Source: Desulfofalx alkaliphila DSM 12257 (GTDB lineage Bacteria > Bacillota > Desulfotomaculia > Desulfotomaculales > Desulfohalotomaculaceae). Taken from it: a stretch of 64,000 bases of DNA. The notes beneath the pieces were generated by a model that saw only the letters and a program-made list of their open reading frames with translations, had not been told where the DNA came from and did not search any database. This document shows positions 54,870-62,926 of this stretch, piece after piece (the stretch's first letter is position 1; every line of letters begins with the position of its first letter). Both the position numbers and the translations under genes were made by a program. The stretch lies in assembly GCF_000711975.1 (NCBI RefSeq), contig NZ_JONT01000009.1, positions 34,668 to 98,667 on the forward strand, in the 5' to 3' direction.

Positions 54870-55781
54870 ATGGATGTAGTTATGGTGCATGGTAGTGTTG
54901 AAACAAGTGATAAAGCATTTATGCTTGATATATTAAAAGGTGCTGCCCTGCAAGGCAGTAAATTTTTGCCCAAAAGTCCGGTTGATGCTGCAGAGTGTGC
55001 AGTTAGAGTAATGGAAGATGACCCCCACCTAAATGCAGGCTATGGCTCTGTGTTGAACTTAGATGGTGAGGTGGAAATGGATGCTTCGATAATGGACGGC
55101 CTAAATAATCGGTGTGGGGCGGTATGTGTGGTAAAGGGAATAAAAAATCCTGTGTCCCTGGCCAGGTTGGTGATGGAGGAGACCCCCCACGTTATTTTGG
55201 CCGGTGAGGGTGCCACCAAGTTTGCCCAACGGAAAGGTTTCCAGACAGTGGACATGGTATCTCCAGAACAAAGAAATTCTTATGAACTGGCTATGGAACT
55301 AATAAAACAAGGGAAAAAAATTGACTTTAGTGCCTTTACCGGATTGCCCAAAGGTCATGATACTGTGGGGTGTGTAGTTTCTTCAAATGGACATTTGGTT
55401 GCTGCATCGTCCACAGGAGGGTCCTTTTTAAAAATACCCGGTAGGGTAGGGGATACGCCCATAATCGGTGGTGGAATTTATGCTTCTAAGCACTGTGCTG
55501 TTGTGTGTACAGGGCTGGGAGAGGCTTTTATCGAAACTGCCATGGCAAAATGGGTAGAGCATTTGGTGGCCGCAGGAATGCCACCCCAGCAGGCCGCCAG
55601 GCAGGCTATACTGAAACTGAACCAAAAAAAGCAGGCACCGGGTGGAGTACTGGTGGTGGATAGTGCAGGTTCGGTGGGAGCTGCCCACAACACCGGCAGT
55701 TTTCCGGTGGGTTTAGTGATCAATGGCCAAGTGGTGCAGAATTTTAAGCCTGAAAGAATAGATGCGGCCACAACCATTTAA
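54870..55781 (+). CDS. Isoaspartyl peptidase / L-asparaginase (Ntn hydrolase)
   Basis: 303 residues of the plant-type asparaginase family. The precursor is cut before the nucleophilic Thr in GHDTVGCVV at about residue 168. N-terminal DPHLNAGYGSVLN and the downstream GDTPIIGGGIYA and GLGEAFIE are conserved. The enzyme removes isoaspartyl peptides or hydrolyses asparagine. ATG 54870 is chosen, with GAAGG 7 bases upstream. murT follows 41 bases later. Confidence 0.9.
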   Translation: MDVVMVHGSVETSDKAFMLDILKGAALQGSKFLPKSPVDAAECAVRVMEDDPHLNAGYGSVLNLDGEVEMDASIMDGLNNRCGAVCVVKGIKNPVSLARLVMEETPHVILAGEGATKFAQRKGFQTVDMVSPEQRNSYELAMELIKQGKKIDFSAFTGLPKGHDTVGCVVSSNGHLVAASSTGGSFLKIPGRVGDTPIIGGGIYASKHCAVVCTGLGEAFIETAMAKWVEHLVAAGMPPQQAARQAILKLNQKKQAPGGVLVVDSAGSVGAAHNTGSFPVGLVINGQVVQNFKPERIDAATTI

Positions 55782-55822
55782 AAGGTGTATTTAATAAAGA
55801 ATAAGATGAGGGGGCTTAGCAG

Positions 55823-57229
55823 TTGCGGCTTTGTCTTTCAACCGCTGTAATTGGCGGCAAATTGTCTTCACTATTAAGCAGACTTGCCGGTGGGCAGGGA
55901 TCCTCTTTGCCGGGGCTGGTTGCCAGGCGTATTTATCCACACACCTTGCGAGATTTAGCAAGCCAGGTAAAAAAGGGTATTATTATGGTAACCGGAACCA
56001 ACGGCAAAACCACCACCAACAATATGATTGCTAAAGTAATGCAAGCCGGCGGGCATCAGGTGATTATTAACGAAGAGGGGGCTAACATGATCACCGGAGT
56101 TACCGCTTGCTTTATACGTTCAGCCAGTTGCACCGGCACCATTGAATACGATTATGCTTTGCTGGAGGTTGATGAAGCCTCCTTTCCTAAAGTGGTTAAT
56201 GAGGTAAAGCCACAGGTTGTGGTGGTAACCAATTTTTTTCGTGATCAACTTGACAGATATGGCGAGCTTGACACCACTGTGGGTCTTGTAACTGATACGC
56301 TGAAAAAAATTAAAGATGTTACCCTGGTGTTAAATGCCGATGACCCATTGGTGGCTCAGATGGGAAAAAGCACCGGTCATAATGCCATATACTTTGGCAT
56401 TGCAAAAGAGCAAGAGGATAGTGGTACGGGGGGGCAAAATAAAGAAGCTCGTTTCTGTGCCTTTTGTAATAATATATTAAACTACAGCTATTATCATTAT
56501 AGTCAACTTGGTGACTATAGCTGCGAAAATTGCGGTTTTCGCAGGCCACAGGCCCATGTGGAGGCAATTGTATCGAAGCTTGAGGCAGGGGCAGGAGCTT
56601 TGACCACTGAAATATGTTATGAAAACCGCTGTGCCAATATATCTTTATACACCACCGGTTTTTATAATCTTTACAATGCTTTGGCCGCCTTTACAGTGGG
56701 TCTGGTAATGCAAATTGAAGAGCATGAAATTCAAAGGGGACTGGAAAGGTATACACCTGCCGTTGGCAGAATGGAGCGTTTCCGATATATGGACAAGCAG
56801 GTGCTGTTAAACCTGGTTAAAAACCCCACCGGTTTTAATGAAGGACTGGTTACCATGCTGTCATTGCCCGGCAAGAAGAATATATTTATGGCGGTAAATG
56901 ATAATGATGCAGATGGTAGAGATGTTTCTTGGCTTTGGGAAGTGGATTTTGAAATGCTTATATCTGAAATTGAAAGTATAAACAGTTTTTTTTGCTCGGG
57001 AATAAGGGCAGAGGAAATGGCATTGCGCTTAAAATATGCTGATGTGCCGGCGGACAAAATTACTGTGATTAAGGATTTAAAGCAGGCAATTTCTTGTTCT
57101 TTACAGGGAGAAGTGGAAAACACATATTTATTTACTACCTATACAGCACTGTGGCCCACTCAAAAAGTCCTCTGCAGTTTAGCAGATAAGGAGGAAAGCG
57201 ATGCTCACCGTATGCCATCTGTATCCTAA
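55823..57229 (+). CDS. murT: Lipid II isoglutaminyl synthase subunit MurT
   Basis: 468 residues. A Mur-ligase core has the ATP motif VTGTNGKTTTNNMI and NFFRDQLDRYGELD. A four-Cys zinc ribbon (CAFCNNIL and CENCGF) and the C-terminal DUF1727 domain follow. With GatD it amidates the D-Glu of lipid II to D-isoglutamine. TTG start with GAGGGGG 8 bases upstream. It overlaps gatD by 29 bases. Confidence 0.95.
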   Translation: MRLCLSTAVIGGKLSSLLSRLAGGQGSSLPGLVARRIYPHTLRDLASQVKKGIIMVTGTNGKTTTNNMIAKVMQAGGHQVIINEEGANMITGVTACFIRSASCTGTIEYDYALLEVDEASFPKVVNEVKPQVVVVTNFFRDQLDRYGELDTTVGLVTDTLKKIKDVTLVLNADDPLVAQMGKSTGHNAIYFGIAKEQEDSGTGGQNKEARFCAFCNNILNYSYYHYSQLGDYSCENCGFRRPQAHVEAIVSKLEAGAGALTTEICYENRCANISLYTTGFYNLYNALAAFTVGLVMQIEEHEIQRGLERYTPAVGRMERFRYMDKQVLLNLVKNPTGFNEGLVTMLSLPGKKNIFMAVNDNDADGRDVSWLWEVDFEMLISEIESINSFFCSGIRAEEMALRLKYADVPADKITVIKDLKQAISCSLQGEVENTYLFTTYTALWPTQKVLCSLADKEESDAHRMPSVS

Positions 57230-57935
57230 TTTATTAAACCTGTATGGTGACCGGGGAAATGTCATTGCCTTTTTACAACGATGCCGCTGGCGAAACATTC
57301 CTGTTAGGTTGTTGGAAGTAGATATAGGAGAAGAATTAGATTTCAGCACCATTGATTTTCTTTTTTTAGGCGGCGGTTCGGATCGTGAACAAAAGCTAAT
57401 TACAGAAGATATGCATAAACGGAGAAAGGCTCTAAAGGATGCCATAGACGAAGGATTGGTAATGCTGGCCATCTGCGGCGGTTATCAACTTTTAGGGCGG
57501 TACTACAAAAATATAGAAGGTGATGAGATACCGGGCCTGGGTTTGTTTGACTTTTACACCGTAGCAGATAATAAAAGACTTATTGGCAATGCGGTGGTGG
57601 AAGTAGAAATAGACGGAGAAACAGTATCGATGACCGGTTTTGAAAACCACTCCGGCAGAACATATCTTGGTGATGTCCAGCCCATGGGTAAGGTTCTTGT
57701 GGGCCATGGTAATAACGGAAAGGACGGTACCGAAGGTATCCGCTATAACAATGTATTTTGTTCTTATTTGCATGGTCCGTTACTTCCAAAGAACTATCAA
57801 CTTACCGATCACCTAATTAAGGCTGCCATCAGGCGTCGGGGTGGTGATCAGTTTCTGTCAGAACTTAACAATAGTTTTGAACAAGAGGCCAATAAGGCCA
57901 TGTTAAAAAGACTTCTTAAAGGGCAGTTCGGATAA
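57201..57935 (+). CDS. gatD: Lipid II isoglutaminyl synthase glutaminase subunit GatD
   Basis: 244 residues of the CobQ/CobB-type class I glutaminase family. The Cys nucleophile is in AICGGYQLLG, the catalytic His in SYLHGPLLPKN. FLGGGSDREQ is the GatD-specific start of the substrate channel region. It hydrolyses glutamine to feed ammonia to MurT. AAGGAGG lies inside murT. A terminator overlaps its stop codon. Confidence 0.95.
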   Translation: MLTVCHLYPNLLNLYGDRGNVIAFLQRCRWRNIPVRLLEVDIGEELDFSTIDFLFLGGGSDREQKLITEDMHKRRKALKDAIDEGLVMLAICGGYQLLGRYYKNIEGDEIPGLGLFDFYTVADNKRLIGNAVVEVEIDGETVSMTGFENHSGRTYLGDVQPMGKVLVGHGNNGKDGTEGIRYNNVFCSYLHGPLLPKNYQLTDHLIKAAIRRRGGDQFLSELNNSFEQEANKAMLKRLLKGQFG

Positions 57936-57950
57936 TGAACTGCCCTTTTT
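57918..57950 (+). terminator. Terminator of murT-gatD
   Basis: AAAGGGCAGTTC and GAACTGCCCTTT, a 12-bp stem whose loop contains the gatD stop codon, followed by a T run. Confidence 0.9.
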
Positions 57951-58095
57951 CTAATCACAGGGATGGTAACAGGGTTCACAAAAATAAATTAGTGTGAGCA
58001 AAATTTGAGACTTATTACTAACCGGGCGGGCACGGTCGCTTGCCTACTAAAAACACCAGGGGGATAGGCTTTTGTAGTATTTATTGAATAATCAC

Positions 58096-58124
58096 TTTAC
58101 AAAAGAAGATAAATTTAGTATTAT
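58096..58124 (+). promoter_or_regulatory. Promoter of the 147-residue membrane protein gene
   Basis: TTTACA (58096-58101) and TATTAT (58119-58124) with a 17-base spacer. The rest of the 57951-58217 gap contains a small stem GCCTA/TAGGC followed by TTTT near 58040-58070 and nothing else I can name. Confidence 0.6.
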
Positions 58125-58217
58125 ATAGTCAAAGTAATTGTTATAGAATTCACAATAACAAGCTCCCGCTTAACTGGCTTATAAGTATATCTGTTATGCG
58201 AAAAGGGGGATGGTATA

Positions 58218-58661
58218 ATGAGAAACTTTAATGTTATTAAAACAATGATAAGATGTGGTATGGGTTCAATGGTAATTGGGCTACCTTATATATGTTATGT
58301 ATTTTGGGACTCAAAGACCGAGGTGTTTTATTGGGGACTGGCTGCTATTTTCCTAGGTCTTGCATTAATAGCCATATCTGTGGCTGTCAGTCATATGGAT
58401 AATACATTTACCAGACTTATCTTAGCTATGGGGTACTCAACACTTGTCTTGTTGCAAATACCTCCGGTGGTATTTTGGTTAGCCTACCATGGATCAAGTG
58501 TTTCCGGCGCTAACTCGCCTTTGGCTCTTAAGGCCCATTGGTGCCTGGCAATTCCTCATATTGCCCTAATTGTAGCAGGTGTGTTGGTGGTGGTAAGTCT
58601 TATTCAAGGGAACTATAAGCGTATAGAGCGTGATAATAAGAGGACGGTTGTGCCCTGGTAA
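58218..58661 (+). CDS. Four-helix membrane protein, function unknown
   Basis: 147 residues with four hydrophobic helices (about 15-30, 38-58, 70-90, 110-132) and a short basic C-terminus (RIERDNKRT). Its family is not known to me. The ribosome site GGGGGATGG is good, and it has its own promoter and terminator. Confidence 0.7.
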   Translation: MRNFNVIKTMIRCGMGSMVIGLPYICYVFWDSKTEVFYWGLAAIFLGLALIAISVAVSHMDNTFTRLILAMGYSTLVLLQIPPVVFWLAYHGSSVSGANSPLALKAHWCLAIPHIALIVAGVLVVVSLIQGNYKRIERDNKRTVVPW

Positions 58662-58674
58662 CAACCGTCCTCTT
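58638..58674 (+). terminator. Terminator overlapping the membrane protein stop
   Basis: AAGAGGACGGTTGT and ACAACCGTCCTCTT, a 14-bp perfect stem around the stop codon, then TGTTAC. Confidence 0.8.
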
Positions 58675-58721
58675 TGTTACTAAATACTCAAAAATAAATA
58701 ATACTATTTTTCACAAACCTA

Positions 58722-58772
58722 TTGCAAAGTAGGCCCTTTGATGGTATTATGTACATAGTATCTTGTATACAA
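58722..58772 (+). promoter_or_regulatory. Promoter and palindromic operator of the 46-codon gene
   Basis: TTGCAA (58722-58727) and TATTAT (58745-58750), 17 bases apart. A perfect palindrome TTGTATACAA lies at 58763-58772, just downstream of the start point, resembling sites of GntR-type regulators. Confidence 0.55.
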
Positions 58773-58792
58773 TATATCGGAGGTGGTTTGGG

Positions 58793-58933
58793 ATGAGGTA
58801 TCTTTTGACCTGGGTGGAGGGAAATGAAGTTCACTATCGTTTTGTTAACTCCAAAGATGAGATAGACTATAACCTCTCCGAAGGAAGGCATTTGATGGTT
58901 ACTTCATTGGAGAAAAAACATGAAGATAAATGA
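58793..58933 (+). CDS. Small protein of 46 residues, function unknown
   Basis: An open frame from ATG with GGAGG upstream, encoding a hydrophilic protein: MRYLLTWVEGNEVHYRFVN, then SKDEIDYNLSEGRHLMVT, and a KKHEDK tail. It has its own consensus-like promoter with an operator palindrome and an immediate terminator, so it is likely a real regulated small gene. The first half looks like a beta-hairpin-forming sequence. I do not recognise the family. Confidence 0.65.
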   Translation: MRYLLTWVEGNEVHYRFVNSKDEIDYNLSEGRHLMVTSLEKKHEDK

Positions 58934-58938
58934 TTGTG

Positions 58939-58964
58939 AAGCCATGTGACCACATGGCTTTTTT
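58939..58964 (+). terminator. Terminator after the 46-codon gene
   Basis: AAGCCATGTG and CACATGGCTT separated by two bases, then TTTT. Confidence 0.85.
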
Positions 58965-59106
58965 ATTTATGTTCTGCCATTGGCTTGTAAAAAATGGCAC
59001 CTTCCTTCTTTTTAACACTCCCTCAGCATATAATGTTACAACCTTGTATTCTTTTTTTGCCTGTGGTTTGCCACCCGCTAGTCTTTGTTGGGGGAGTGAT
59101 GAGTAA

Positions 59107-59544
59107 TTGGATTTTTTCAAGCGTCTGGAAGAGTATCGTTCAAAAGAAAAAGATTTATATTGGGAGGGAACATTTGCCGAGTATGTTGAGATTGTAAAGC
59201 AGAGACCCCATGTAACCCAACTGTCCCATGCCCGTTTGTATAACATGATTAAGGATGCCGGAGTCGTAGTTAATGAGGGTGTTAAGAGTTATAATTTTTT
59301 TAATAAAGAAATTTTCGGTTTGGACAAAACATTGGAAAAGTTAGTGGAAGAATATTTTCACCCTGCCGCAAGAAGATTGGATGTGCGAAAGCGTATTTTA
59401 TTGTTGATGGGCCCTGTAAGCGGTGGTAAATCAACTATTGTTTCCATGTTGAAAAGAGGTTTAGAAAAATACAGTCGCACTGACAAGGGGGCCTTATATG
59501 GGATTAAGGGCTGTCCCATGCATGAAGAGCCTTGCATACCGTAA
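59107..59544 (+). pseudogene. prkA: 5' part of prkA (serine protein kinase), interrupted
   Basis: 145 codons match the start of PrkA, normally about 630 residues. Seen: WEGTFAEYVEIVKQRPHV, LYNMIKDAGV, LDVRKRILLLMGPVSGGKSTIV (Walker A), and GALYGIKGCPMHEEP. After that family-conserved motif it ends abruptly (CIP-stop) where other PrkA proteins continue. The kinase domain and C-terminus are missing. The recombinase gene starts 8 bases further. PrkA is made during sporulation in Bacillus. The start is a TTG with GGGGAG 10 bases upstream. A CATATAAT (59027-59034) ahead is reminiscent of a sporulation-sigma -10. Confidence 0.85.
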
Positions 59545-59552
59545 GTAACCCT
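59514..59552. other. Probable attachment-site junction of the element
   Basis: The boundary between the prkA sequence and the element lies here: conserved KGCPMHEEP codons end at about 59535 and the recombinase stop is at 59552. Without the other end, the crossover dinucleotide cannot be fixed. Confidence 0.5.
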
Positions 59553-60991
59553 TAAATTAATTTGTAATCTACAATCTTAATCCGAGCTTTTTTTCTTTTC
59601 CCGGGGTCTGCTTTTTCTAATAAGCGAATAGTAAGGGTATCAAACAGGGAGTGAACTGCCTGTTTTTTTGTTTCGTATGAAAAGTGCGGCCACTCGGTTT
59701 TAATGTCCCTGATATATTGTTTTAATTGCTCTACTGAGAATGTTTTGTTAGCCGCGTCTAGAGCACTATATAGGCGTTCTTCTTCCTGCTTTATCTCTTC
59801 TATGATCTTAGTGTATCTATCTTTTGATATGTCACCTTCCAAATATAGCTCTTCCGCACGCTCTTTTTTTAGCTTTAACCGGTCCAGTTGCTTTTGTATC
59901 TCTTCGGGCTGTAAAGTTTGTTTGCTAGGTTCCACCCCAAGCTCCGACTCTGCCAATTCTAGGGCGTCTAAAAAAGCATCTTCGATTACATCCTCTGCGA
60001 TAATCTGAGTGTCACACGTTCCAAAGGCGAATCGGCCACGGCATTTATAAAAGCGCCGCATCCCATTTTTTGTTTTCTTAAAAGCCCCCGTAAAAGGGTA
60101 GCCGCATTTCTCACATTTTGCCACCCCCGAAAACGGATAAAAATTATTTGACCTGAAAGCCTGCGTACTTCTTGACGCCATTAGTTTTTGTATATCCTTA
60201 AAGTCCTCTACTTTAACCAAAGGCACAAACCCCTCCTGATTAATAGGGGTTAATATTTCCTCTCCTGTTTTTTTGCGGATTCCGGTTGAAAAAGTTTCAT
60301 AGTTCCATCGTACTAATCCCGCGTATATCGGATTTCTAAGAACATACCGGACTGAAAAATCGCTCCATGCCTTGCCTTTTTTAGTGCGGGAGCCTTTTTG
60401 ATTTAGCTCTTTTGCCAACGTTTGAGAGCCGACTGCTCCGTACCGTTCAAAGATATATTTAACCCATTTTGCCTCATCTTTGTTTACAATCAAGTTGCCG
60501 TCCACTAAATCATACCCATAGGGTGCGGGGGCGCCGTTACGTTCGCCCTGTTCTGCTTTTTTTGTCATCCCTAGATGTACCCGCTCCGCTATTGTTTCCC
60601 GCTCCCACTGGGCCAGTGTTGCAATAAGGGTAATGAAAAGCCTGCCGGTAGCTGATGTTGTATCAAATACCTCTGTTGCGGATTTGAACTTCACATCATA
60701 CTTTTCCATCAGTTGTAACATTTCGTGCAGATCTACCACTGATCGGACGAATCTATCTAAGCGGTAAACTAATATTACATCAAATTTTTTCTTTTTAATA
60801 TCTTTAATTAACCTTTGCATTTCCGGACGATCTATATTCTTAGCTGAAAACCCTTCATCGCAATAGTCATCGACTATATTCCATCCTTGAGATTCCGCAT
60901 AGGCTTGCAGGCGGAGGCGTTGTGCCTCTAAGGAAAACCCTTCTTCCGCCTGCATATCTGTTGACACCCTGCGGTATATTACACAGCGTAT
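59552..60991 (-). CDS. Large serine recombinase, AUA start inferred
   Basis: 479 residues. The resolvase domain begins IRCVIYRRVSTDMQAEEG (catalytic Ser in RVS), then LVYRLDRFVRS and ATLAQWERETIAERV. A recombinase domain (YGYDLVDGN, NPIYAGLVRW), a zinc ribbon (CEKCGYPFTGAF and CRGRFAFGTC) and a C-terminal coiled coil follow. The only upstream codon with a proper ribosome site (AGGAGG, 9 bases) and an intact first beta strand is ATA at 60991; a stop lies two codons before it. A GTG at 60967 would leave the Ser at position 2 with no strand. It should integrate and excise the element. Confidence 0.9.
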   Translation of the reverse strand: MRCVIYRRVSTDMQAEEGFSLEAQRLRLQAYAESQGWNIVDDYCDEGFSAKNIDRPEMQRLIKDIKKKKFDVILVYRLDRFVRSVVDLHEMLQLMEKYDVKFKSATEVFDTTSATGRLFITLIATLAQWERETIAERVHLGMTKKAEQGERNGAPAPYGYDLVDGNLIVNKDEAKWVKYIFERYGAVGSQTLAKELNQKGSRTKKGKAWSDFSVRYVLRNPIYAGLVRWNYETFSTGIRKKTGEEILTPINQEGFVPLVKVEDFKDIQKLMASRSTQAFRSNNFYPFSGVAKCEKCGYPFTGAFKKTKNGMRRFYKCRGRFAFGTCDTQIIAEDVIEDAFLDALELAESELGVEPSKQTLQPEEIQKQLDRLKLKKERAEELYLEGDISKDRYTKIIEEIKQEEERLYSALDAANKTFSVEQLKQYIRDIKTEWPHFSYETKKQAVHSLFDTLTIRLLEKADPGKRKKARIKIVDYKLI

Positions 60992-61004
60992 GGGCTAACA
61001 CCTC

Positions 61005-61664
61005 CTAAACGTTTATAACAATCTTTTTAAGCTTGCCGATTATTTTGACTTCCGTAGGCGGAGCTAGAATTGGCGGATAACTAGGGTTTTCGGACTGCAG
61101 TATCAACTGTTTGCCGTTAAAGTATACTCGCTTTAACACTACCTCTTCGCCACCGATTAAAACTGCAGCTATCTCACCATTTTCCACCTCTGGCTGCTTT
61201 CTTATCAGTAATAAATCACCATCATATATCCGTGCACCGATCATGCTATCGCCTTTTGCGCGTAGATAAAAATGTTCTCCACTAGAAACCCATTCCTTGG
61301 GCGTAGGTTCGTGACCTTCGATATCTTCATACGCAAGAACTCCGTTGCCACATGATATGCACCCTACGATTGGCAGCATATGAGTTTCTGTTGATGTCAC
61401 ATAATATTCGGCACGCTCTTCTCTTATTAAATCCCTATTATCAGGTTCAAACTTATACTCAGCCGCCATTTTTTCTAACTCTTCAACTGTAATTCCCAGA
61501 GCCTTGCAAACCTTAATAACGTTATCTACGGAGGCCCCACCAATGCCTCTAGCTAGCATTGATTGTAAAGTTGTGGCCGGGATTCCTATTTCCTCAGCAA
61601 ATGCCCTTCGACTATAGCCTTTCTCTTTTATCAATTGTGCAATTATCTTAGCTTTCTTTGTCAT
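61005..61664 (-). CDS. CI/LexA-type phage repressor with S24 peptidase domain
   Basis: 219 residues. The N-terminal HTH (YSRRAFAEEIGIPATTLQSML) recognises operators. The C-terminal S24 domain has the self-cleavage region near SCGNG, catalytic Ser in RAKGDSMIGARI and Lys in VVLKRVY. Such repressors keep the lytic genes off and cleave themselves when RecA is activated by DNA damage. GGGGG 7 bases before the ATG. Its stop overlaps the recombinase ribosome site, so the two are cotranscribed. Confidence 0.93.
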   Translation of the reverse strand: MTKKAKIIAQLIKEKGYSRRAFAEEIGIPATTLQSMLARGIGGASVDNVIKVCKALGITVEELEKMAAEYKFEPDNRDLIREERAEYYVTSTETHMLPIVGCISCGNGVLAYEDIEGHEPTPKEWVSSGEHFYLRAKGDSMIGARIYDGDLLLIRKQPEVENGEIAAVLIGGEEVVLKRVYFNGKQLILQSENPSYPPILAPPTEVKIIGKLKKIVINV

Positions 61665-61695
61665 GACGTTACCCCCTTTCTTGGGCCAGTGGCAT

Positions 61696-61748
61696 ATACG
61701 ATATTTCGTATGTATTTATATATTACACTATTATTTTCAATATGTAAA
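61696..61748 (-). promoter_or_regulatory. Promoter and operator of the repressor gene
   Basis: On the minus strand, TTTACA (61748-61743) and TAATAT (61725-61720), 17 bases apart. A palindrome ATACGA-TATT-TCGTAT (61696-61711) sits just downstream of the start point. Confidence 0.6.
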
Positions 61749-61790
61749 GCAAAAATAAACGCTTCTGCATATATTTTTTGCGAAAAACTA

Positions 61791-61839
61791 TTGACAGCGA
61801 ACGCAATATCGTCTATAGTCTAATTACAGTAAACGCAAT
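61791..61839 (+). promoter_or_regulatory. Early (Cro-side) promoter with repeated AACGCAAT boxes
   Basis: TTGACA (61791-61796) and TATAGT (61814-61819), 17 bases apart, near consensus. AACGCAAT occurs at 61800-61807, inside the spacer, and again at 61832-61839, 32 bases (three turns) further, and is a likely repressor operator pair. Confidence 0.65.
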
Positions 61840-61872
61840 TGAGTTTGCAAGCATAATAGGAGGTGAAATTGA

Positions 61873-62085
61873 GTGTATAAAAACCTTCGTGCAGAAATGG
61901 CCAGAAATAACGTAACAATTAGAGATATAGCTAGTGCTTTAGGTGTTAGATACGCAACGATAAGCGACAAATTAAATGGTAAATTCCGGTTTTATTATGA
62001 TGAGGCGCTCAAAATCAGAAATATTTTCTTTCCCGATTGCAAGCTTGAATACTTATTTGAACGAGAACAGGATACTGCCTGTTAA
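61873..62085 (+). CDS. Cro-like small HTH protein
   Basis: 70 residues. An XRE-type HTH (VTIRDIASALGVRYATISDKLNG) then a C-terminal helix with DCKLEYLFE. A GTG start follows AGGAGGTG. It is the first gene of the rightward early operon, opposite the repressor, and probably acts as the lytic-side counterpart. Confidence 0.85.
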   Translation: MYKNLRAEMARNNVTIRDIASALGVRYATISDKLNGKFRFYYDEALKIRNIFFPDCKLEYLFEREQDTAC

Positions 62086-62181
62086 TATTCTACTTAGTTA
62101 GCTAGGTAAAATTTACCACAAAGGTTTAAGGGTCGTCCGCCTTGTCCACTTGCATAGCTTCTCATTAGGGGAGGGGTGATG

Positions 62182-62325
62182 ATGGACCAACCATTAAAAA
62201 TCAAACTTAACGAAGAACAGTCAAGAAAATTTCTAAGCTTTTTCGTCAAAGAGGCCACCCAAATTGCAATAAAGAGGGCCCTAGCACAGCAAGCACAGAA
62301 GGAAAAGGCGGCTAAAACATCTTAA
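62182..62325 (+). CDS. Small phage protein, 47 residues
   Basis: A hydrophilic helical protein, MDQPLKIKLNEEQSRKFLSF then an Ala/Gln/Lys-rich tail. ATG with GAGGGG 5 bases upstream. Function unknown. Its 3' end overlaps the next HTH frame by 7 bases, in another frame. Confidence 0.55.
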   Translation: MDQPLKIKLNEEQSRKFLSFFVKEATQIAIKRALAQQAQKEKAAKTS

Positions 62326-62510
62326 TAGCCGCCCCACACAATGGACAAGCACTTAGCCGCTTATACAAGAAACTGCGCGAGTGGGTACGCCAAGGCAAGA
62401 TTCCGCACACCAGGATCGGGCGGCGGATCATATTTAGAAAGGAGGCTCTGGATATTTGGTTTGACGAACAAGAAAAGGCATCCATGAAGGTACATTTATT
62501 AACGATCTAG
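62319..62510 (+). CDS. Excisionase-family HTH protein without a standard start codon
   Basis: The frame encodes LYKKLREWVRQGKIPHTRIGRRIIFRKEALDIWFDEQEKA in pieces: helix, GRR-type wing and W-containing end of the HTH_17 excisionase family. It opens after a TAA at 62313 with no ATG, GTG or TTG before the domain. So it either starts on ATC or another rare codon, is read by a -1 shift from the preceding small gene, or is a relic missing its N-terminus. As an Xis candidate it would direct the serine recombinase toward excision. Confidence 0.5.
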   Translation: MLIAAPHNGQALSRLYKKLREWVRQGKIPHTRIGRRIIFRKEALDIWFDEQEKASMKVHLLTI

Positions 62511-62524
62511 AGGGGGTTTGCTAG

Positions 62525-62746
62525 TTGGTTAAATACTGCCCGCTATTTGGACAAGGCATCAATGGTTTAATCGAGTGCAAGCAGAGTAAATGTGCATGGT
62601 GGGTTGAGGCCCATGGCGCGTGTGTAGTTTTTGTTATTACATTAGGGGGGGTGGAGTGTAAATGCAAAAACAAAAAATCTACCACCTGCAGTACCTACCC
62701 CATAAACCAATATCTACTAAATATCGCTGGGCATGGCGTCCGGTAA
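62525..62746 (+). CDS. Cysteine-rich small phage protein
   Basis: 73 residues. The first 50 contain CPLF-type YCPLFGQGINGLIECKQ, KCAWW and later CKCKNKK, giving a Cys-rich metal-binding-like N-terminus. A TTG start follows GGGGG by 8 bases. The C-terminal third overlaps the next gene in another frame, so the real end may be earlier in function. Family not known to me. Confidence 0.5.
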   Translation: MVKYCPLFGQGINGLIECKQSKCAWWVEAHGACVVFVITLGGVECKCKNKKSTTCSTYPINQYLLNIAGHGVR

Positions 62747-62868
62747 ATAGGGTGCAAGAGTGGCTAGAGGGTGAGGACAAGCCTGCTGGTAAGGTAATGG
62801 CGTACTCACTGCTGGCACTGGTAGGGATGTGTTTTGCCATGGCGATACTAGAGGCTGTAGCAAGATAG
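62662..62868 (+). CDS. Small membrane protein of the element
   Basis: 68 residues. A basic N-terminus with aromatic residues (MQKQKIYHLQYLPHKP) and one C-terminal hydrophobic helix around MAYSLLALVGMCFAMAIL. GGGGTGGAG lies close before the ATG. No function can be assigned. Confidence 0.55.
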   Translation: MQKQKIYHLQYLPHKPISTKYRWAWRPVNRVQEWLEGEDKPAGKVMAYSLLALVGMCFAMAILEAVAR

Positions 62869-62926
62869 TAGTCAAGAGAGGTGAACACCCGATTGTCACT
62901 CTAATGGTTAAGGGGGGGGAAACCTA

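Noticed and set aside
57951..58095. Riboswitch in the gap after gatD
   Set aside because: Some GC-rich symmetry (GGGCGGGCA, GCCTA/TAGGC), but no match to a conserved riboswitch core I know.
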